Positions 9,126-19,544 of a stretch of DNA of 64,000 nucleotides are shown here, piece by piece. The position numbers and the translations under genes are program-made. The stretch is from assembly GCA_003326205.1 (NCBI GenBank), contig LWTK01000020.1, positions 124,001 through 188,000 of the forward strand, in the 5' to 3' direction. Below the pieces are notes generated by a model. The model had not been told where the DNA came from. It ran no database searches and saw only the letters and a list, made by a program, of their open reading frames with translations. The DNA is from Nostoc sp. ATCC 43529 (GTDB lineage Bacteria > Cyanobacteriota > Cyanobacteriia > Cyanobacteriales > Nostocaceae). How positions within the stretch are numbered: position 1 is the first letter of the stretch; each line of letters begins with the position of its first letter.

Positions 9126-9793
9126 AACCCCCTCTAAACAAAAATATATATTCCTAACACACTAAAACGCCACACCTACAGATGAGAAATACTCAGAACT
9201 GTAAATTAGTGCCAAGAGCTGATTTCTCAGCTTTATTAGCAAATTTTTCGATATGTTAAGACTACGTTAGCAAATCTCAACGTCTGTAGTCATGGTTAGT
9301 TTAAATAACCTCAAAAATTTAGTAGTAGTAAATATTGCATATTCAATTCGTTCCTATGGCTAAACAAGCTGTCATAAGTACCTTAGACAGTCAATACTTG
9401 TCGGGTTTTGGGGGAAAGGGGAAAGAAAAAACCTTTAACCTTTACCCTTTAACCTTTTCCCCAAATTCAATTCCGAGTTAAAAATCCAAAACCCAAGCAG
9501 TATTGCTTAGACGGTAATTCATTAGTAGAGAAAGGAACTCTACTAAGGTAAAAATGAATGGTAAAAATAAATTTTATCAAGAAAGGCAGAGGGCAGGAGG
9601 CAGGAGGCTTTTATGGAATTCTGGTTCCTGTCCTGGAGCCCGTGACGCCTTGGGAACAAGGGTTTAAGACCCCCACTGAACTCTTGTTCAGTGGCTCTCC
9701 TTCAGGAGGGGTTTGAATCCCCTTCTGACTTGATCCTTCTGCCCTCTGCCATCTGCCATCTGCCTTCTTCAAATTCTGTATAAAAAATATCTA
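9126..9793. other. Intergenic region with repeats
   Basis: No credible gene is seen. The half nearest purM is taken up by the inverted-repeat element at 9585-9750. The rest is AT-rich, with a tract GGGGGAAAGGGGAAAG near 9410 and a CTTTAACC-type short repeat. Confidence 0.6.
9585..9750. repeat. Inverted-repeat element with three internal hairpins
   Basis: The outer arms GGCAGAGGGCAG (9585-9596) and CTGCCCTCTGCC (9739-9750) are perfect 12-bp inverted repeats. Inside lie GGG-TTTAAGA-CCC, a perfect 9-bp hairpin CCACTGAAC-TCTT-GTTCAGTGG (9673-9694), CTCC-TTCA-GGAG, and a T-arm-like GGGG-TTTGAAT-CCCC (9708-9722). No complete tRNA cloverleaf can be drawn. Confidence 0.55.
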
Positions 9794-10822
9794 TCACAAT
9801 GGTAATCCCACTAATTCTCCTGAACCAGTAATGACTTCACCGATGGCCAAAGCTGGAATTTCATGCGAGTGAAAATGGCTAATTGTCTGCTCAACTTCAT
9901 CAGGTGACACCAGCAATACAAATCCAATACCCATGTTAAATGTGTTGTACATAGCTTGGGGACTGACTTCTCCTACTTCAGCCAGCCACTGAAATACAGG
10001 GGGAACATTCCAACTGCTGCTGTCAATTTTGATTGCTTGACCTTCTTTCAAACATCTGGGCAAATTTTCTGGTAAACCACCACCTGTGATGTGAGCCATA
10101 CCATGAATTGACAAACCTGCTTTGAGTGCTGCTAAAACTGGTTTGACATAAATGCGCGTGGGTTTAAGGAAAGTTTCGCCGATAGTTTCACCACCTAACA
10201 ATTCTGGAATATCGCTCCAAGCAAAGTTGCCATCGCCAACGATCTTTCGTACTAAACTAAACCCATTACTGTGTACACCTGTACTACTAAGGGCGATCGC
10301 CACATCTCCTACTTTTACTTGAGAGCCGTCCAACATCTGACTTTTTTCGACAATTCCCACGCAAAACCCAGCCAAGTCATACTCACCCACCTGGTAGAAA
10401 CCAGGCATTTCTGCCGTTTCTCCCCCCAATAAAGCACAACCAGCTTGCTTACATCCAGAAGCGATACCCGCAACCACATCAGTTAATTGCTCTTTGTCCA
10501 ACTTCCCGGTTGCTACATAATCTAAAAAAAACAGCGGTTCTGCACCAGATGTCAGCACATCATTAACGCACATCGCCACCAAATCAATCCCGACAGTATC
10601 ATGGCGGTTGAGAATGTGAGCAATTTTCAGCTTTGTCCCCACACCATCTGTCCCAGAAACCAAAACCGGTTCCTTAAAACCCCCCGGTAGTTGAAAACAG
10701 CCACCAAAGCCACCCAATCCACCAATGACTTCCGGTCTGAAAGTACTGTGAACCAAGTTGCGAATTTGGTTTACAAAGCCTCGACCAGCTTCAACATCAA
10801 CCCCTGCATCCCGATAATCCAT
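9794..10822 (-). CDS. purM: Phosphoribosylformylglycinamidine cyclo-ligase PurM
   Basis: PurM (AIR synthetase) makes aminoimidazole ribonucleotide from FGAM with ATP in purine biosynthesis. The 342-residue protein starts [13 protein letters not shown], the family signature, and contains [25 protein letters not shown] and [13 protein letters not shown], all typical of AIR synthases. The length matches bacterial PurM. It appears to be a single-gene unit on the minus strand, with a small conserved gene 155 bp upstream of its start. Confidence 0.97.
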   Translation of the reverse strand: MDYRDAGVDVEAGRGFVNQIRNLVHSTFRPEVIGGLGGFGGCFQLPGGFKEPVLVSGTDGVGTKLKIAHILNRHDTVGIDLVAMCVNDVLTSGAEPLFFLDYVATGKLDKEQLTDVVAGIASGCKQAGCALLGGETAEMPGFYQVGEYDLAGFCVGIVEKSQMLDGSQVKVGDVAIALSSTGVHSNGFSLVRKIVGDGNFAWSDIPELLGGETIGETFLKPTRIYVKPVLAALKAGLSIHGMAHITGGGLPENLPRCLKEGQAIKIDSSSWNVPPVFQWLAEVGEVSPQAMYNTFNMGIGFVLLVSPDEVEQTISHFHSHEIPALAIGEVITGSGELVGLPL

Positions 10823-10977
10823 TCCTGACTACACCCTTATGAATTTCAGTTAGAAGTGAAGAATTATAGCAGTTGAAGCATAGCTTAGGACATAAAGCGA
10901 TCGTCAAACTCCAACATTAATAGACTTTCTTTGCCTATTCCCTATTGCCTGCTATAAAAAATTCCCAACTCCTAACT

Positions 10978-11184
10978 TTAAAATACTTCATCTTCAATAC
11001 CGTGCCACCATTCACCCAAATTCATCAAATCTTGGAAAATATCTTCTAATTCTTTGTTGTAGGCATCATCTGTTAACGTAGCTCGACGCTCTTGGAGTTT
11101 TTTCAGGCGCAGTTGAACCAATAGCCAGGGTTTACTGATGCCATTTGTTGCTTCGATATATTGCGCTAATTCTTTACTATCCAT
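10978..11184 (-). CDS. Small conserved cyanobacterial protein, 68 aa
   Basis: This small ORF encodes a hydrophilic, mainly helical protein with charged heptad-like stretches (QLRLKKLQERRATL) and an acidic, tryptophan-containing end (NLGEWWHGIEDEVF). It has no signal peptide or membrane segment. It lies upstream of purM on the same strand, 155 bp away, with HIP1-like spacer sequence between. Composition and codon use resemble the neighbouring real genes. No function is recognised; the resemblance to small conserved cyanobacterial hypotheticals is a recollection, not a search result. Confidence 0.6.
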   Translation of the reverse strand: MDSKELAQYIEATNGISKPWLLVQLRLKKLQERRATLTDDAYNKELEDIFQDLMNLGEWWHGIEDEVF

Positions 11185-11738
11185 ATACTTTAAAATCTTA
11201 CTCTTTTTAAGATACAGGAGGCAGTACCCTTCTAGCTAGCTAAAGTCAGGGTTAACAATTCAAAATAGTTTTGTTTCTCGCAAAATTAAATTCTCAGTTG
11301 TCAGTTCAGGAAAATTATTGAAAGCAGTGCTGAAGTTTTGCACATTAGTAAATGAGATAGACATAGTTATAGAAGTTGTAGAGAATTTGTGAAATTTTGC
11401 ATATATAGGACTACTATTTGATTGCGTGAAAATATACGTAGTAGCGTGTCAAGGCTAAAATAGTGCATTAGCTTTCCTCTTGTGGGATGGGCGTCTCGCC
11501 CGTCCAGTGCAGGCAAGAGACCCACACCACAAGAAAATTTTTTGCAACCTTTTAGTCTTGTCACGCCACTACAGTACTAATTTTGTTCAAAAATCAAACA
11601 TGATTTCTATAGTCAATAGTCAACACTCCCCCTCACCCAGCAAATCAAAAACAGCCACGATACAAGATCGTGACTGCTGGTAATTTATTGATAACTGTTA
11701 AAAGCCACATTCACAGCCAGTTAAAAACTGGTTGTTGA
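11185..11738. other. Intergenic region holding a MITE-like element
   Basis: No gene is supported. The main content is the inverted-repeat element at 11438-11572. The remainder is AT-rich, with short hairpins before the sodB stop (CACATTCACAGCCAG followed by TTAAAAACTGG). Confidence 0.6.
11438..11572. repeat. MITE-like element, about 135 bp, with 23-bp terminal inverted repeats
   Basis: The left end is GTAGTAGCGTG followed by TCAAGGCTAAAA (11438-11460), and the right end (11550-11572) is its inverted copy with four mismatches. The centre holds a second palindrome, CTTGTGG...CCACAAG, enclosing GGGCGTCTCGCCC. There is no coding sequence. The layout is typical of miniature inverted-repeat elements in Nostoc-type genomes. 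Confidence 0.7.
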
Positions 11739-12341
11739 CTATGCTTTAGCAAAGTTTTCAGCAGCGAAGTCCCAGTTAACTAAGTTATCTAGGAAATTCT
11801 TGATGAACGCGGGACGGGCGTTTCTGTAGTCAATGTAGTAGGCGTGTTCCCAAACATCCAAGGTTAAGAGTGCTTTTTGACCATGAGCTAGAGGGTTCTC
11901 AGCATTTGGTGTCTTAATCACCTTCAGGGTACCACCATCATCAATCAGCCAAGACCATCCACTACCGAATTGAGTTGCGGCTGCGTTAGAGAACTCTTCT
12001 TTGAATTTGTCGAAGCTACCGAAATCTTTCTCAATCTTGGTTGCGAGGTCACCGGTAGGTGTGCCACCACCTGCTGGTTTTAAGGAATTCCAAAAGAAGG
12101 TATGGTTCCAAACTTGGGCAGCGTTGTTAAAGATTCCGGTTTTAGAGGAGTCTTTGAAGGAAATTTGGATTACCTCTTCCAGAGACTTATCAGCAAGTTC
12201 TGTACCTTCAGTCAGCTTGTTGAGGTTATCTACATAGGCTTTGTGATGCTTGCCATAGTGATACTCGAAAGTTTCAGCCTTCATGCCGTATGGCTCTAGA
12301 GCATTAATCTCGAAGGGTAGGGGGGGCTGTACAAATGCCAT
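11739..12341 (-). CDS. sodB: Iron superoxide dismutase SodB
   Basis: This 200-residue enzyme dismutates superoxide in the cytoplasm. It starts MAFVQPPLPFEINALEPY and has the metal-ligand motifs EYHYGKHHKAYV, WNHTFFWNSL and DVWEHAYYIDYRN. The iron-type markers are AAQVWNHTFFW and FGSGWSWL. The length is that of cytosolic FeSOD, and no signal peptide is present. It is monocistronic, with long non-coding flanks on both sides. The promoter lies in the AT-rich region above 12342 but cannot be pinned down. Confidence 0.97.
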   Translation of the reverse strand: MAFVQPPLPFEINALEPYGMKAETFEYHYGKHHKAYVDNLNKLTEGTELADKSLEEVIQISFKDSSKTGIFNNAAQVWNHTFFWNSLKPAGGGTPTGDLATKIEKDFGSFDKFKEEFSNAAATQFGSGWSWLIDDGGTLKVIKTPNAENPLAHGQKALLTLDVWEHAYYIDYRNARPAFIKNFLDNLVNWDFAAENFAKA

Positions 12342-13158
12342 TGTGTGAAATCCTCTCTTTAGCGGTTTCCAGTTTTAAGCTATTACAGAAGCTTAGAAAA
12401 TTAGCAGCTTTTATTTTTGGCAGTTTTATGTATTTTCGGATGAAACATAAAACTTAACATCGTCATTCTACTACCAAAGTGAAGAGAAAAACAAAGAACT
12501 TCTCTAAGTAAGTAAAATAAGTCAAATCGCTAGGGAATAATGGCTATAAATAAAAATGGCTAATATTTCATAGCTAAAAGCCAGTATTGCAATCTGATTT
12601 GAAACACATCAATCGCAAGGCTTATATTTCCGAATTCCCTAAGAAGTCACAGACTTCTTTGTTCAGGAATAATTCAGGATTGCTATAACAATTGGTATTA
12701 AGTAATTAAAAATAGCAATTAAAGCTTTGAAACTTCTACCTTTAGTTAGATGAATTGCTATCTAAATAATCAGTCGAAAGCTGGATGAATTAATTCTTAA
12801 AATAAGTTATCTTTTTGAAAAATTTTGCACAAAATTAAATTTATCAAGAAAAATATCTAATATTTATCTCAATTTTGGCATTGTCTCTGGGTGTAGGAAA
12901 TCTAGAGTCAGAGAGGTAGTACAGGGCATCCGCTCGTATCAATAAGGTTATTTCGTTATCAATAAACTCCAAAAGCACCTCTTTAATCTCTGCTTATTGA
13001 AAAAGATTTTAGAGATTGCCTTGAGGTTTACAAAATTAAATCAAACAGTAAATGCTGATGCTGATTTTTTCGTTGATTCTTAACCTTGGTTATGAGAAGT
13101 CTAATTTAGATGCGTTTGCCTTAGAGTCTGCCTCCTTACAAAGCACAAAAAGAAACTA
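12342..13158. other. Long AT-rich intergenic region
   Basis: No ORF is convincing over about 820 bp. A small hairpin AAGAAGTC-ACA-GACTTCTT lies at 12641-12659. The region must contain the promoters of sodB (leftward) and the membrane protein at 13159 (rightward), but no unambiguous boxes were identified. Confidence 0.5.
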
Positions 13159-13554
13159 ATGAGACACTTTACCCTGTTTACTTTCCTGTATCTAGTAGCG
13201 GGAGTTTGCCTAAGTGCGATCGCACTTGGGCATCCTGACATAGCTCAAAACCATAAAACAACCCTGCTAGTTAATGCTGGACTGTTATACCTTGTCGCTG
13301 TCCTCAGTACCTTTGCATTTTGGCGACAAGGCTTAATACGCAGGCAAGCAAGACTGCGCGATAAACCTGCTTGGGATCGAAATTTTTTCAAGATCTTACT
13401 TTTGCTCGTCATTGGATTGACGCTTTTTACAGCGATCCCTGACTTGGTGAATCACAACTGGGCGATGGAGGCGATCGCGAGAGCATCTGCCGCGCCACTG
13501 CTCATTCTGGGAAGTGTAGAACAACTCTTTGTCAGAAGCCAAATTCGGCAATAA
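13159..13554 (+). CDS. Small multi-pass membrane protein
   Basis: The 131-residue protein has about four hydrophobic segments: residues 5-24 (LFTFLYLVAGVCLSAIAL), 35-53, 75-92 (FFKILLLLVIGLTLFTAI) and 108-122. A basic loop (RQGLIRRQARLRDK) between segments 2 and 3 suggests a cytoplasmic side. It contains HIP1 sites inside the coding sequence. The neighbours are unrelated and it seems to be transcribed alone. No function is recognised. Confidence 0.7.
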   Translation: MRHFTLFTFLYLVAGVCLSAIALGHPDIAQNHKTTLLVNAGLLYLVAVLSTFAFWRQGLIRRQARLRDKPAWDRNFFKILLLLVIGLTLFTAIPDLVNHNWAMEAIARASAAPLLILGSVEQLFVRSQIRQ

Positions 13555-13710
13555 TCCTGATTACTAGACAGGCAGCATAGAACCAGACAAACGCATCTTT
13601 GCTAACTAATCATTAGTAACCAGAAGAGTATAACAGAAGCGGCAGACAAGGTGACAGTAGCAGAGATTGATTAAATGGTTGTTCTCCTGTCTCCTTGTCC
13701 TGTTCGGTGG

Positions 13711-15318
13711 CTACCACTCAGATAAACGTTGCTGGTAGTAGTTAACAATTTGTGCCGTGACTTCAGACACGTCTAAACCATCTGTTTGCAGTTCGATCGC
13801 ATCTGCCGCTTTTTGCAAAGGAGAAATTTTACGCGTACTATCTTTGGTGTCGCGTTCGGCAATGTCGCGTTCGAGTTGTTCTAAACTCACTTGGGGTTGA
13901 CCAAGTTTTTGAAAATCTTGCAGACGACGACGTGCGCGTTCGCTAACAGAAGCGGTTAAGAAAATTTTCACTTCGGCATCGGGAAAGACATGAGTACCAA
14001 TGTCCCGGCCTTCGGCTACTAAACCGCCTTTTTTACCCCAGGTTTGCTGTTGTTTAACCAGTGCTTGACGTACAGCGCTTTGTGCAGCGATCGCCGATAC
14101 TTGAGATGTAACCTCAACCGTGCGAATTGCCTGGGTAACATCACTACCGTTAATCCAAACCCGCACGGGAAATTGTAAATCCTGGGTGGGAGTAAGTTCA
14201 ATTTGACATCGGCTGGCTAATTCGGCGATGGCACACTCATCATTAATAGCAATACCCTTTTGCAGTACCAACCAAGTTACAGCGCGGTACATTGCTCCTG
14301 AATCCAAATACACTAAATTCAGCTTTGCTGCCACTTGACGCGCCACTGTAGATTTTCCAGCACCGGCTGGGCCATCAATGGCGATGATGGGTTGACGATC
14401 GCGCAAAATAATATTATCAATCAAACGTGTAGAACCCAAACGTGCTGCGATCGCCAGCATTCCTTCCTCCTGAACTTTATCTAAAGACATCAACGTAGTC
14501 GGTTCAACCAATTCAATATATTCCACTGAAAGCGTGCTGACCATTGTCAGTTCTTGCTGTACTATAGCTATCAACTTGCTGCGATCGCGAAGGCCTGCCC
14601 GAAACGCAGCTTCAGCCTTTTGCAAGCCACGATACAGCACCGCTGCTTGCTCTTTTTCTGTTGCAGTCAAATAATGATTACGAGAACTCAAGGCAAGACC
14701 CGATGCTTCCCGTACTGTTGGACAAGCAACAATTTCCACTGGCAAATTTAAATCAGCTACTAGCCGCTTAATAATTGCCAGTTGCTGACCATCTTTTTGA
14801 CCGAAGTAGGCTCGGTCAGGCTGTACCAAGTTGAAAAGCTTGGTCACAATCGTAGCGACACCCTGAAAGTGACCCAGCCGAGAACGACCACACAAGCCTG
14901 TTATCATAGCAGATGGGGGGATAACTTGTGTAACCTTTGATTCTTGTATATTTTTCTGGGGTACTGTCATCTCTTCCGGAGTCGGCGCAAAAATCGCATC
15001 TACCCCAAATTGTTCGCAAAGCTGTTGGTCTTGCTCTAAAGTGCGCGGATAACGTTGATAATCCTCATTGGGGCCAAATTGCAAGGGATTGACGAAAATA
15101 CTCACAATCACCGTGGAATTTTCTTGCCGCGCCCGTTGAATCAAGCTTAAATGACCTTGATGCAAATTCCCCATTGTTGGTACCAGACCGACTACCGTCT
15201 GATGCCAGCCACTCATCTCATCTAGTGCCAGATTTTCTGGAACCGCAATCAGCTTGTTTTCCAAGCAGCGTTTAGTTAAATAGCAGCGTAAAGCCGCAAC
15301 TGTTGTCAACAGGCGCAC
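13711..15318 (-). CDS. panC/cmk: Bifunctional pantothenate synthetase / cytidylate kinase
   Basis: This 535-residue fusion joins two enzymes. The N-terminal PanC part (about residues 40-305) condenses pantoate and beta-alanine with ATP; its motifs are LVPTMGNLHQGHLSL (an HxGH nucleotidyltransferase site near residue 53), FVNPLQFGPNEDY and YFGQKDGQQL. The C-terminal part (about 310-535) is CMP kinase, with P-loop GPAGAGKST (316-324), YLDSGAMYRAVTW and GRDIGTHVFPDA. The fusion is usual in cyanobacteria and links coenzyme A and pyrimidine nucleotide supply in one polypeptide. It lies 274 bp from rlpA, in the same direction. Confidence 0.96.
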   Translation of the reverse strand: MRLLTTVAALRCYLTKRCLENKLIAVPENLALDEMSGWHQTVVGLVPTMGNLHQGHLSLIQRARQENSTVIVSIFVNPLQFGPNEDYQRYPRTLEQDQQLCEQFGVDAIFAPTPEEMTVPQKNIQESKVTQVIPPSAMITGLCGRSRLGHFQGVATIVTKLFNLVQPDRAYFGQKDGQQLAIIKRLVADLNLPVEIVACPTVREASGLALSSRNHYLTATEKEQAAVLYRGLQKAEAAFRAGLRDRSKLIAIVQQELTMVSTLSVEYIELVEPTTLMSLDKVQEEGMLAIAARLGSTRLIDNIILRDRQPIIAIDGPAGAGKSTVARQVAAKLNLVYLDSGAMYRAVTWLVLQKGIAINDECAIAELASRCQIELTPTQDLQFPVRVWINGSDVTQAIRTVEVTSQVSAIAAQSAVRQALVKQQQTWGKKGGLVAEGRDIGTHVFPDAEVKIFLTASVSERARRRLQDFQKLGQPQVSLEQLERDIAERDTKDSTRKISPLQKAADAIELQTDGLDVSEVTAQIVNYYQQRLSEW

Positions 15319-15404
15319 AAAAATACCCCTAGTTCTCTCATCCCTCCCCCGTTAGTTTATATCTGAAATAGAGGAGATGGTTGAACTAGGGATTAGAGAT
15401 TGGG

Positions 15405-15592
15405 TATGGGGCACTTGTACTGACCGTAGCCGTTGGCGCAGCCTCTCGCAGAGAAGTATGGGGCATTGGAGATTAGGTACTGGGTCTTAGCAGTTAAAAG
15501 AATTATTTCCCAGTCGCCAGCGATGCACTGAAGCTCAACGTTCGCGGAGCGTGTCGTAGAGAAGTGTCCCCAGTCCCTAGCCCCCAGCCCCT
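15405..15592. repeat. Cluster of short dispersed repeats
   Basis: Two related repeats occur here: GTAGCCGTTGGCGCAGCCTC followed by TCGCAGAGAAG near 15425, and GTTCGCGGAGCGTGTCGTAG followed by AGAAG near 15540. Degenerate GGGTATGGGGCATTGG motifs lie around them. Related copies appear near 23131 and 63776. They lie between rlpA and panC/cmk and have no coding role. Confidence 0.55.
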
Positions 15593-16702
15593 CTATCTTC
15601 CCAAAACTTCAATACGCACTGGTGCAAGGCCACTACCCATCATTCCTAAAACTCGCGCTGCACCAACAGACACGTCAATAACTCGACCCCGAATGAATGG
15701 CCCACGGTCATTAATCCGCACCACGACAGAACGACCATTGCGGGTGTTGGTTACACGGACTTTTGTCCCAAAGGGTAGGCTACGGTGGGCAGCGGTCATT
15801 CCTTCTGGATTGAACCTCTGACCGCTAGCAGTACGATTACCAGAAAAATCATAGCCATAGTAAGAAGCTATACCTCTCAAGGTGGCTCGCACTGAGCCGA
15901 CGGCAATCTGTTGGGGTAGTTTAGTTATTGATACTGGCTGACGCGCTGGCATGTTCGCAACTTCGCTTAAGGGTGATGCATTGCCTAGTAGTCTCCGCAA
16001 GCGATTGGTTGCTTGCAATGCATCTTGCGCCAGGTTGTTGGTGGTATCTGCTAGCCGCGTGCCTTGATTGATTTCTACTAATTCTTCGCCGTTAACTTTG
16101 ATTGTATAGCGATCGCCAGATCCCGCTTCTACAGGGAGGCTCTTGCTTTGGGGAAGATTTGCAACTTTAGATTCGCCCGCTGCTTTCCAACTTACAGTAA
16201 TCTGACTCGCGTCTACATTTTCGCGGTTCAACTGGTTAATTTTAGCTGCTATTACTCCAGCTATCTCAACCGGATCGTTGTCAACAGAATTAATCTGATT
16301 ATTTGCTCCGGCTACATTTCCTATACTCGCCGTTTTTGGTGAGTTGCTAGCAATAAGGGCGTATGATTGTACGCCCTCAGTTTCGTTTATTGCACCAACT
16401 TTTTTAGTCTCAACACTTGTATCTGATACAGAACTCAAAAAGGTGAGAACGGGAATATTTTTGATATAAAGAGTTGCCGCCTTACGTCCTCCAATGTTGT
16501 AAGGATGAATTCGTGTAATCACAGCATCCGAGGTTTGTTCCCCTGCTCCTGTTTTGTACTCTCCCACTTTCACCACATCAGATGCAGGCGATTTTTGGGA
16601 AGCTAGCGCATTTCCCTTGGTGGTTTGAGTACAACCGACTGAGGGTATTCCCAAAACAGTCACAGACAGAGCAACAATTGTCCAGAAATGTCTTTGATTC
16701 AT
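15593..16702 (-). CDS. rlpA: RlpA-family septal ring lytic transglycosylase lipoprotein
   Basis: The 369-residue protein begins with a lipoprotein-type signal (hydrophobic core, then PSVGC with the cysteine near residue 24). The C-terminal 90 residues form the RlpA double-psi beta-barrel: [36 protein letters not shown] and [18 protein letters not shown]. RlpA proteins bind or cleave peptidoglycan lacking stem peptides at septa. The middle 200 residues are not conserved with E. coli RlpA and lack a SPOR domain. It appears monocistronic. The enzymatic role is inferred from the family. Confidence 0.9.
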   Translation of the reverse strand: MNQRHFWTIVALSVTVLGIPSVGCTQTTKGNALASQKSPASDVVKVGEYKTGAGEQTSDAVITRIHPYNIGGRKAATLYIKNIPVLTFLSSVSDTSVETKKVGAINETEGVQSYALIASNSPKTASIGNVAGANNQINSVDNDPVEIAGVIAAKINQLNRENVDASQITVSWKAAGESKVANLPQSKSLPVEAGSGDRYTIKVNGEELVEINQGTRLADTTNNLAQDALQATNRLRRLLGNASPLSEVANMPARQPVSITKLPQQIAVGSVRATLRGIASYYGYDFSGNRTASGQRFNPEGMTAAHRSLPFGTKVRVTNTRNGRSVVVRINDRGPFIRGRVIDVSVGAARVLGMMGSGLAPVRIEVLGR

Positions 16703-17664
16703 GCGTCCAATTTTAAAGCGACTGTAGAACTTAAGAGAACTTAAGTCTTATAATTTTTGGGATTTTCACTAGTAAATACGTGAATTCCCTTCCTAAAAAC
16801 TCGAACTCGTTCCGCTTTCACTTTTTATTTTGTAACTGCAACAGACTAGCATGAACCTTTTGGCTTGGGGATCAGGGTTTTACCGTAATTCTTGACAACT
16901 TTATCCAAAATAAATTGGTATTTTCAAGGTGAAACCTTGCTCAAATGCGGTTTTTGACTATGTAACGTTTTTTTCGGCAAGTCAAATTTTTCTTAACAAA
17001 ACTTTACATTTTTTGGGTGCTCAACTCATAACACCTTGTTCACATCGGTTTCTAAGTCTCACAACCATGTATGTATTCTATATAACATCAATTTCTACAG
17101 TTTTGTTGAGAAAGCTAATATAACTTTAATTAAATGGCATCAGCATAAATACTCAAAATTGATTATTTTATTAAATCTTTAGATTTTGCTACAAATATTC
17201 TGCCATAAGAGTTAGAGATAAAATAATCATGCAAATCAGTTGAAGTTTACTATCTTTTTTTTCAATTTTTTTCTAACTCAATTACTCATAACTTGTATTA
17301 TCTATAACTAGACTTATTTGAGTAATTTATATCACTTCGCTTAACAGTATTGCTGTGTATAAAAAAAAGAATAATACGTAAGCTAACCTTTTTTGCAATT
17401 CCTGATAAAAAAATTGGGAAAACTTGGCGATCGCTTCTAGATAATTTTAAGTTTGTAATAAAAAGCACAATGGATATGTTTAGCTCTAAGTAGGTTTCGA
17501 GAATAGTGAATAGGCAATGGGCAGTAGAGTAAGATAAATTGCTTCTCTGTTAAGGTATACATTATTTTTTCACGCAACCAGCTCGAATTGCTATATGTGT
17601 AGCAGCTATTTCGTAAAATGCTATCAGCCTTATAGCAAACCAACTAAATTCAGGAGATTTAGAA
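16703..17664. other. Long AT-rich intergenic region
   Basis: Roughly 960 bp lie here without a convincing gene. A small perfect hairpin CAAGGT-GAA-ACCTTG is at 16925-16939. TTGACA near 16891 could be a -35 box for rightward transcription, but no good -10 partner is seen. Poly-A and poly-T tracts are frequent. Confidence 0.45.
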
Positions 17665-17700
17665 ATAGACTCGTCATTATTATTAACTGTTCTCAACGAC

Positions 17701-18615
17701 TTGCATTCCCAGTACAAGTCATTGAATGAGGGTGCAGTAGCGAAGTACATTCCAGAACTGGCAAAGATAAACCCGGACTTGTTTAGTATTTGCATTGCCA
17801 CCGTAGATGGTCAGGTTCACAAAGTTGGGGACTGGGAGCAGTTCTTTACCATTCAGTCGATTTCCAAAGTATTTGCTTATGGACTTGCCTTAGAAGATCA
17901 TGGGCGGGATTACATTTTGACGAGAGTTGGCGTCGAACCCACGGGGGATGCATTCAACGCCATTATTTTGGATGAGCAATCGAAGCGACCTTATAACCCA
18001 ATGGTAAACGCTGGAGCGATCGCCACCACTAGTTTAATCAAAGGATCTGGCCCCACCGAACGCCTCAACCGGATGCTGGAGATGTTCCGGCGATATATTG
18101 GCCGGGATGTGTTCGTTGATATGTCAGTTTTTACCTCAGAACGCAGTACCGGACATCGCAACCGTGCAATGGCACACTTAATGCTCAACTTTGGGATGAT
18201 AGACCAAAACATTGAAGAAGCGCTGGATCTTTATTTTCAGCAGTGTGCTGTGCTGGTGAATTGTCAAGACTTAGCAGTGATGGCTGCCACTCTCGCTAAC
18301 AAAGGTATCAACCCCGTCACCAAAGAACGGGCGGTAGATAAGCCTTACATCAAAGATATTTTGAGTGTGATGTATACCTGTGGGATGTACAACTTTGCAG
18401 GCGAGTGGGCTTACAAAATTGGTATTCCAGCAAAAAGTGGAATTTGTGGCGGCATTATTGCTGTTGTACCGAATAAGATAGGCATTGGCGTGTTTTCGCC
18501 ACCGCTGGATGCGCGTGGTAATAGCGTGCGGGGAGTCAAAGTGTGTGAAGAACTTTCCCAACGTTTGGGTTTACATTTATTTGATTGTTCAAATGAAAAC
18601 GGGAAATTTGAATGA
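17701..18615 (+). CDS. glsA: Glutaminase (beta-lactamase fold)
   Basis: Glutaminase hydrolyses glutamine to glutamate and ammonia. The catalytic SxxK motif is in [10 protein letters not shown] (Ser53-Lys56, counting from TTG 17701), and [25 protein letters not shown] and [19 protein letters not shown] are family hallmarks. The start is uncertain. From TTG 17701 the protein has 304 residues, but the same frame is open upstream to a TAA at 17614-17616. The only good ribosome-binding site (GGAG, 17653-17656) sits 8 bases before an ATA codon at 17665, which would begin a natural-looking N-terminus ([18 protein letters not shown]). The gene stands alone. Confidence 0.92.
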   Translation: MHSQYKSLNEGAVAKYIPELAKINPDLFSICIATVDGQVHKVGDWEQFFTIQSISKVFAYGLALEDHGRDYILTRVGVEPTGDAFNAIILDEQSKRPYNPMVNAGAIATTSLIKGSGPTERLNRMLEMFRRYIGRDVFVDMSVFTSERSTGHRNRAMAHLMLNFGMIDQNIEEALDLYFQQCAVLVNCQDLAVMAATLANKGINPVTKERAVDKPYIKDILSVMYTCGMYNFAGEWAYKIGIPAKSGICGGIIAVVPNKIGIGVFSPPLDARGNSVRGVKVCEELSQRLGLHLFDCSNENGKFE

Positions 18616-18728
18616 ATTTTGTTTGAATATAGCATTTCCCGATAAGCGTGAGGTACAAGGTAGGGGCGAAAAGCTTTGCGCCCCTACAAATTTCTTTACC
18701 TCATTTGATTGCCAAGCGCTATATCTAT

Positions 18729-19544
18729 TTACAATTCTTCTGCTTGGGGAAGTGGGAAGATTTCACCGGCTAAGTAAGCCTGAAAGTGTTTTTGGAAGTA
18801 CAACCAAGAAGTCATATCTTCACCTTCGGTAAAGGCTTTTGGCGCTTGTTTATATAAAGGAATCCGGTTATTAATTTCGTCTTGCAGGAATGGGGGGAGT
18901 TCAGTTATACCATTGACTTTGCACCCCATAGCACTGTAGATCAGTTGACCGGGGCGATCGCCCATTTTCATCCAGGGGAGCCATTGACCAATTCTATCCC
19001 AACTCAGTTTCAGTTCCGAAACTGAGGAGAGTGCTGGATTGAATAAATCTGCCGTTGGCACAGTTAATTTAAATAATTCTGCTGCTTGATAAATTGGATG
19101 TGGGCTGTATTCGGCAAATTTGGGATCGTCTGCTAAGGGATTGGGGTAATAGGGAAATATATCAAAAATGAAGGTTGTACTGTCTCCATCCACTTGTGCG
19201 GGAAAATTTCCCTTAAATATGCCCTGCACGGGATTATTCGCAACGTGGATAACTGGAACTGTCTCCCCTGTCCAAGGATTTTCCCATTTGGTTAAAACTT
19301 CCTCTGTTTGTGGATTTAGATAGTAAGTCAGTTCCCTGGAAGTAAAGTCCCAGCTACCTTCCTCTGTGGGAATACACCTGCTAACACTCAATCCGAATAT
19401 TTTAAACAAAAGTTGTCTTTTCTCACCGGGGATCAGAGCGTAAATTTTACCTTTCCAGATTAGAAAAGTCGATTCACTAGGGTCGAGGGAAGAACGAGTT
19501 TTCACCCAGTGTTGCGCTTCAAGTTCTTGGATTTGAGCAACCAT
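18729..19544 (-). CDS. DUF1838 family protein
   Basis: The 271-residue protein resembles DUF1838 members: early FLIWKGKIYALIPGEKRQLL, then SRELTYYLNPQTEEVLTKWE and NPWTGETVPVIHVANNPVQG. No signal peptide or membrane span is visible, and aromatic residues are abundant. DUF1838 has no established biochemical role, so none is claimed. It is followed by a short repeat tract and an AbrB-like membrane protein gene on the same strand, which may or may not be co-transcribed (158 bp apart). Confidence 0.8.
   Translation of the reverse strand: MVAQIQELEAQHWVKTRSSLDPSESTFLIWKGKIYALIPGEKRQLLFKIFGLSVSRCIPTEEGSWDFTSRELTYYLNPQTEEVLTKWENPWTGETVPVIHVANNPVQGIFKGNFPAQVDGDSTTFIFDIFPYYPNPLADDPKFAEYSPHPIYQAAELFKLTVPTADLFNPALSSVSELKLSWDRIGQWLPWMKMGDRPGQLIYSAMGCKVNGITELPPFLQDEINNRIPLYKQAPKAFTEGEDMTSWLYFQKHFQAYLAGEIFPLPQAEEL

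Noticed and set aside
9665..9725. Possible tRNA because of a T-arm-like GGGGTTTGAATCCCC
   Set aside because: No acceptor, D or anticodon arms can be fitted to it; treated as a hairpin element instead.
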